Below, piece after piece: positions 6,542 to 10,434 of a stretch of DNA of 10,434 nt (position 1 is the stretch's first letter; the number at the start of each line of letters is the position of its first letter). A program made the translations under genes and the position numbers. The DNA is from Mariprofundaceae bacterium (GTDB lineage: Bacteria; Pseudomonadota; Zetaproteobacteria; Mariprofundales; Mariprofundaceae), in assembly GCA_027075825.1 (NCBI GenBank), contig JALSZZ010000202.1:1-10434 (forward strand), in the 5' to 3' direction. The notes below the pieces were generated by a model. That model worked only from the letters and a program-made list of their open reading frames with translations. It searched no databases and was not told the origin of the DNA.

Positions 6542-6584
6542 TTCGATGCTAACGGTCAGTCTGCCTATGACAACAGGACAAAAA

Positions 6585-7310
6585 TCACAACCAGCCTTGC
6601 GCTTTCTGGCTCCATTCTCCTTTGGGGTAATTATGGCCCAGCAGCAGGGCAACGTCGTGCGCCTGTTTTTTCATCTTCAGGGCATCATAACTGGCAGCCA
6701 GATAATACAGCGCCTGTTCGATGGCCGGGCTGTTCTGATAGTGTTGCAGTACATTCTGGAAGCGATTAACGGCGGCCACAAAGCGATGTTTTTCAAAATA
6801 AAACTGGCCGACGTTGAGTTCATGTGCCGCCAGCAGGTTGTTCAGTTGCTGAAGCCGGGTTTTTGCTTCTGCTGCGTAGGGTGAGGCAGGAAAATCACGA
6901 ATCAGTTCCTCAAATGCCTTTCTCGCTTCCAGTGTGGGTGCCTGCTCCCGGTCAGGTTCTGCCCGTTGCTGATACCAGGACATGGCCAGCATATACTGCG
7001 CATAAGCCAGGTCCGGGTGGCGGGGATGGCGTTTTTTGAAGCGTTCAGCCAGTACCTGCGTCAGTTCCAGGCGATCGCCTTTGTAAGTCGCATAAATGCG
7101 CAATAATTCCGCGCTGCTGGCATAATCACTGTAGGGATAGCGGTTGATGAAGCGCTCCAGAAACACATCGGCCTCGTCATAAGCGCCATCATCCACCATG
7201 GTTCTGGCTTTTTCAAAATCGGCTTTGGCTGATTCATGCATGGTTAACGGCGCTTTGGCGCAGGCGGCGAGCATGCTCAGCATGGTGATAAGCAATAAAA
7301 AATGATTCAT
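6585..7310 (-). CDS. bamD: Outer membrane assembly lipoprotein BamD
   Basis: This 241-residue lipoprotein is the essential partner of BamA in folding beta-barrel proteins into the outer membrane. A signal peptide with lipobox LAAC gives lipidated Cys17. The mature protein is a series of TPR-like helical hairpins, with characteristic BamD features: GAYDEADVFLERFINRYPYSDYA, the DREQAPTLEARKAFEELIRDFPASPYA region and the YFEKHRFVAAVNRFQNVLQHY segment near the C-terminus. Length matches the family (about 240-270). The ATG at 7310 is the first possible start, since an in-frame TGA lies just upstream. No Shine-Dalgarno is seen before it, and a promoter -10 box sits only 6 nt upstream. The gene is divergent from the signalling pair at 7418 onward. 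A generic TPR lipoprotein (YbgF/CpoB type) is less likely because the BamD hallmarks are present. Confidence 0.9.
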   Translation of the reverse strand: MNHFLLLITMLSMLAACAKAPLTMHESAKADFEKARTMVDDGAYDEADVFLERFINRYPYSDYASSAELLRIYATYKGDRLELTQVLAERFKKRHPRHPDLAYAQYMLAMSWYQQRAEPDREQAPTLEARKAFEELIRDFPASPYAAEAKTRLQQLNNLLAAHELNVGQFYFEKHRFVAAVNRFQNVLQHYQNSPAIEQALYYLAASYDALKMKKQAHDVALLLGHNYPKGEWSQKAQGWL

Positions 7311-7316
7311 GGCGGC

Positions 7317-7344
7317 AGTATAGGAAGAAGGGGGCGCAACTCAA
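7317..7344 (-). promoter_or_regulatory. Sigma70-like promoter of bamD, spaced for a leaderless transcript
   Basis: Read on the minus strand, TTGAGT (7344-7339) and TATACT (7322-7317) are separated by 16 nt, matching four and five of six consensus bases. A start site 7 nt beyond the -10 box falls at about 7310, the A of the bamD ATG. Promoter strength and the start site are inferred from spacing only. Confidence 0.55.
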
Positions 7345-7409
7345 GCGGGCACAAGGTCTTATGATGCCATATGCAGTGGCTGTTTTTAGCAATATATCCT
7401 GACTTCTCA

Positions 7410-7438
7410 TTGTGTTCATGGTTGTTCGTTGCTACACT
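7410..7438 (+). promoter_or_regulatory. Possible extended -10 promoter for the YfiR-like/kinase pair
   Basis: TTGTGT (7410-7415) and TACACT (7433-7438) are 17 nt apart, with TGC directly before the -10 box giving an extended -10 (TGnTAnnnT). The start would lie near 7445, which is an in-frame GTG of the downstream gene. If real, the ATG at 7418 would be outside the transcript and translation would begin at or after GTG 7445. Evidence is pattern matching only. Confidence 0.4.
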
Positions 7439-8027
7439 GGCCCCGTGTGCGATCTGGTAATCAATAAACGGAAACGGACGCTGCTCGTGGGTCTGTTGCT
7501 GTTCCTTGTCGTGGTCAGTCAGGCGAAGGCGGGAACAACAGCGGAAGAGGAGCGGCGCATGGGCATTGGCAGCAAGCTGTTTCCCAGTATCGTATCGGTC
7601 GATATGGGACTGAAAACAAAGCTTTCGCCGAAAACCCATGCGCTTCACCTGGCGTTTGTTTATCGCCAGCGTCCGGCGACGCTGGGCAAGCATCTTGCGC
7701 TGTTAAGGCATCGGCTGAAGACTGTTCGAAAAATACCGGTGGTCATGGAGACCATTCCCTTGCAACGACTGACAGATCAGGGCGAGGTACCTTTTGTGTC
7801 GGCTGTATTTATCGCTGACAAGCTTTCTGATGAAGATCTGACAGCCTTGCTGAAGATCACTGCAAAGCGTCATCTGGTGACCTTTTCGCCTTTTGAAGGT
7901 GATGTGCAGCGCGGTGTCGTTGCCGGTTTGTATATCAGCAGCAGAATTCTTCCCTATATCAATATCCACGCGGCAAAAACGGCTGGTGTCGTGTTCCACC
8001 CGATGTTTCTGAAACTGGCACGTCATT

Positions 8028-8035
<8 letters not shown>
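7418..8035 (+). CDS. Secreted protein, probably YfiR-like (DUF4154), paired with a hybrid kinase
   Basis: The protein has 205 residues if read from ATG 7418, or 196 from GTG 7445. A basic KRKR stretch and a hydrophobic core ([12 protein letters not shown]) end in AKA-G, a good Sec cleavage site, so the mature protein of about 166 residues is periplasmic. The C-terminus ([29 protein letters not shown], given in two parts: [16 protein letters not shown] and [13 protein letters not shown]) resembles the end of YfiR/DUF4154 proteins, where N---AA--AG----LL-LA is typical. YfiR-type proteins bind and restrain a membrane partner enzyme in the periplasm. The stop overlaps the ATG of a membrane hybrid histidine kinase by 8 nt, so the product may modulate that kinase. 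The start is unclear: no Shine-Dalgarno is visible for either candidate. The family assignment is moderate; the secreted nature and coupling are well supported. Confidence 0.6.

Positions 8036-10434
<2,399 letters not shown>

Overview
The window reads as a proteobacterial chromosome segment of about 50-55% GC (estimated by eye), densely coding, with genes that overlap by 4 or 8 nt. The combination of a long-form hibernation factor, a complete HprK, a RapZ homologue, a mannose-type EIIA, HPr and EI, with BamD and a DUF4398/OmpA lipoprotein nearby, points to a Gram-negative outside the enteric group. A zeta-, delta- or deep-branching gammaproteobacterium would fit, but I cannot fix the lineage from the sequence alone. 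Nothing looks like a mobile element, a CRISPR array, or a tRNA or rRNA gene.

Region 1 (28-5402, + strand) is a regulatory phosphotransferase cluster: hpf (long form), ptsN (EIIA-Ntr), hprK, rapZ, a mannose-family EIIA, HPr (ptsH) and Enzyme I (ptsI). From ptsN onward the genes overlap or nearly touch, so they probably form one transcript, closed by a strong bidirectional terminator at about 5401-5429. No sugar permease (EIIC) or EIIB is present, so the phosphorelay PEP -> EI -> HPr -> EIIA proteins probably has a regulatory output. HPr has both His15 and Ser46. The adjacent HprK, however, has Pro where the family has its catalytic-loop His, and Ala at the first P-loop Gly. hpf is separated from ptsN by 186 nt holding two hairpins, each followed by a T-rich run; the second ends directly at the ptsN start.

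Region 2 (5448-7310, - strand) is a cell-envelope group: bamD, then a secreted 85-residue helical protein overlapping by 4 nt an OmpA-domain lipoprotein with a DUF4398-like N-terminus. bamD has a sigma70-like promoter placed so that its transcript should begin at or next to the ATG, which suggests a leaderless mRNA.

Region 3 (7418 to the window end, + strand) is a signalling pair: a secreted protein with a YfiR-like (DUF4154) C-terminus, overlapping by 8 nt a two-TM hybrid histidine kinase with HAMP-like, HisKA, HATPase and two receiver domains. The kinase runs off the window at codon 802 without a stop. Divergent promoters sit between bamD and this pair.
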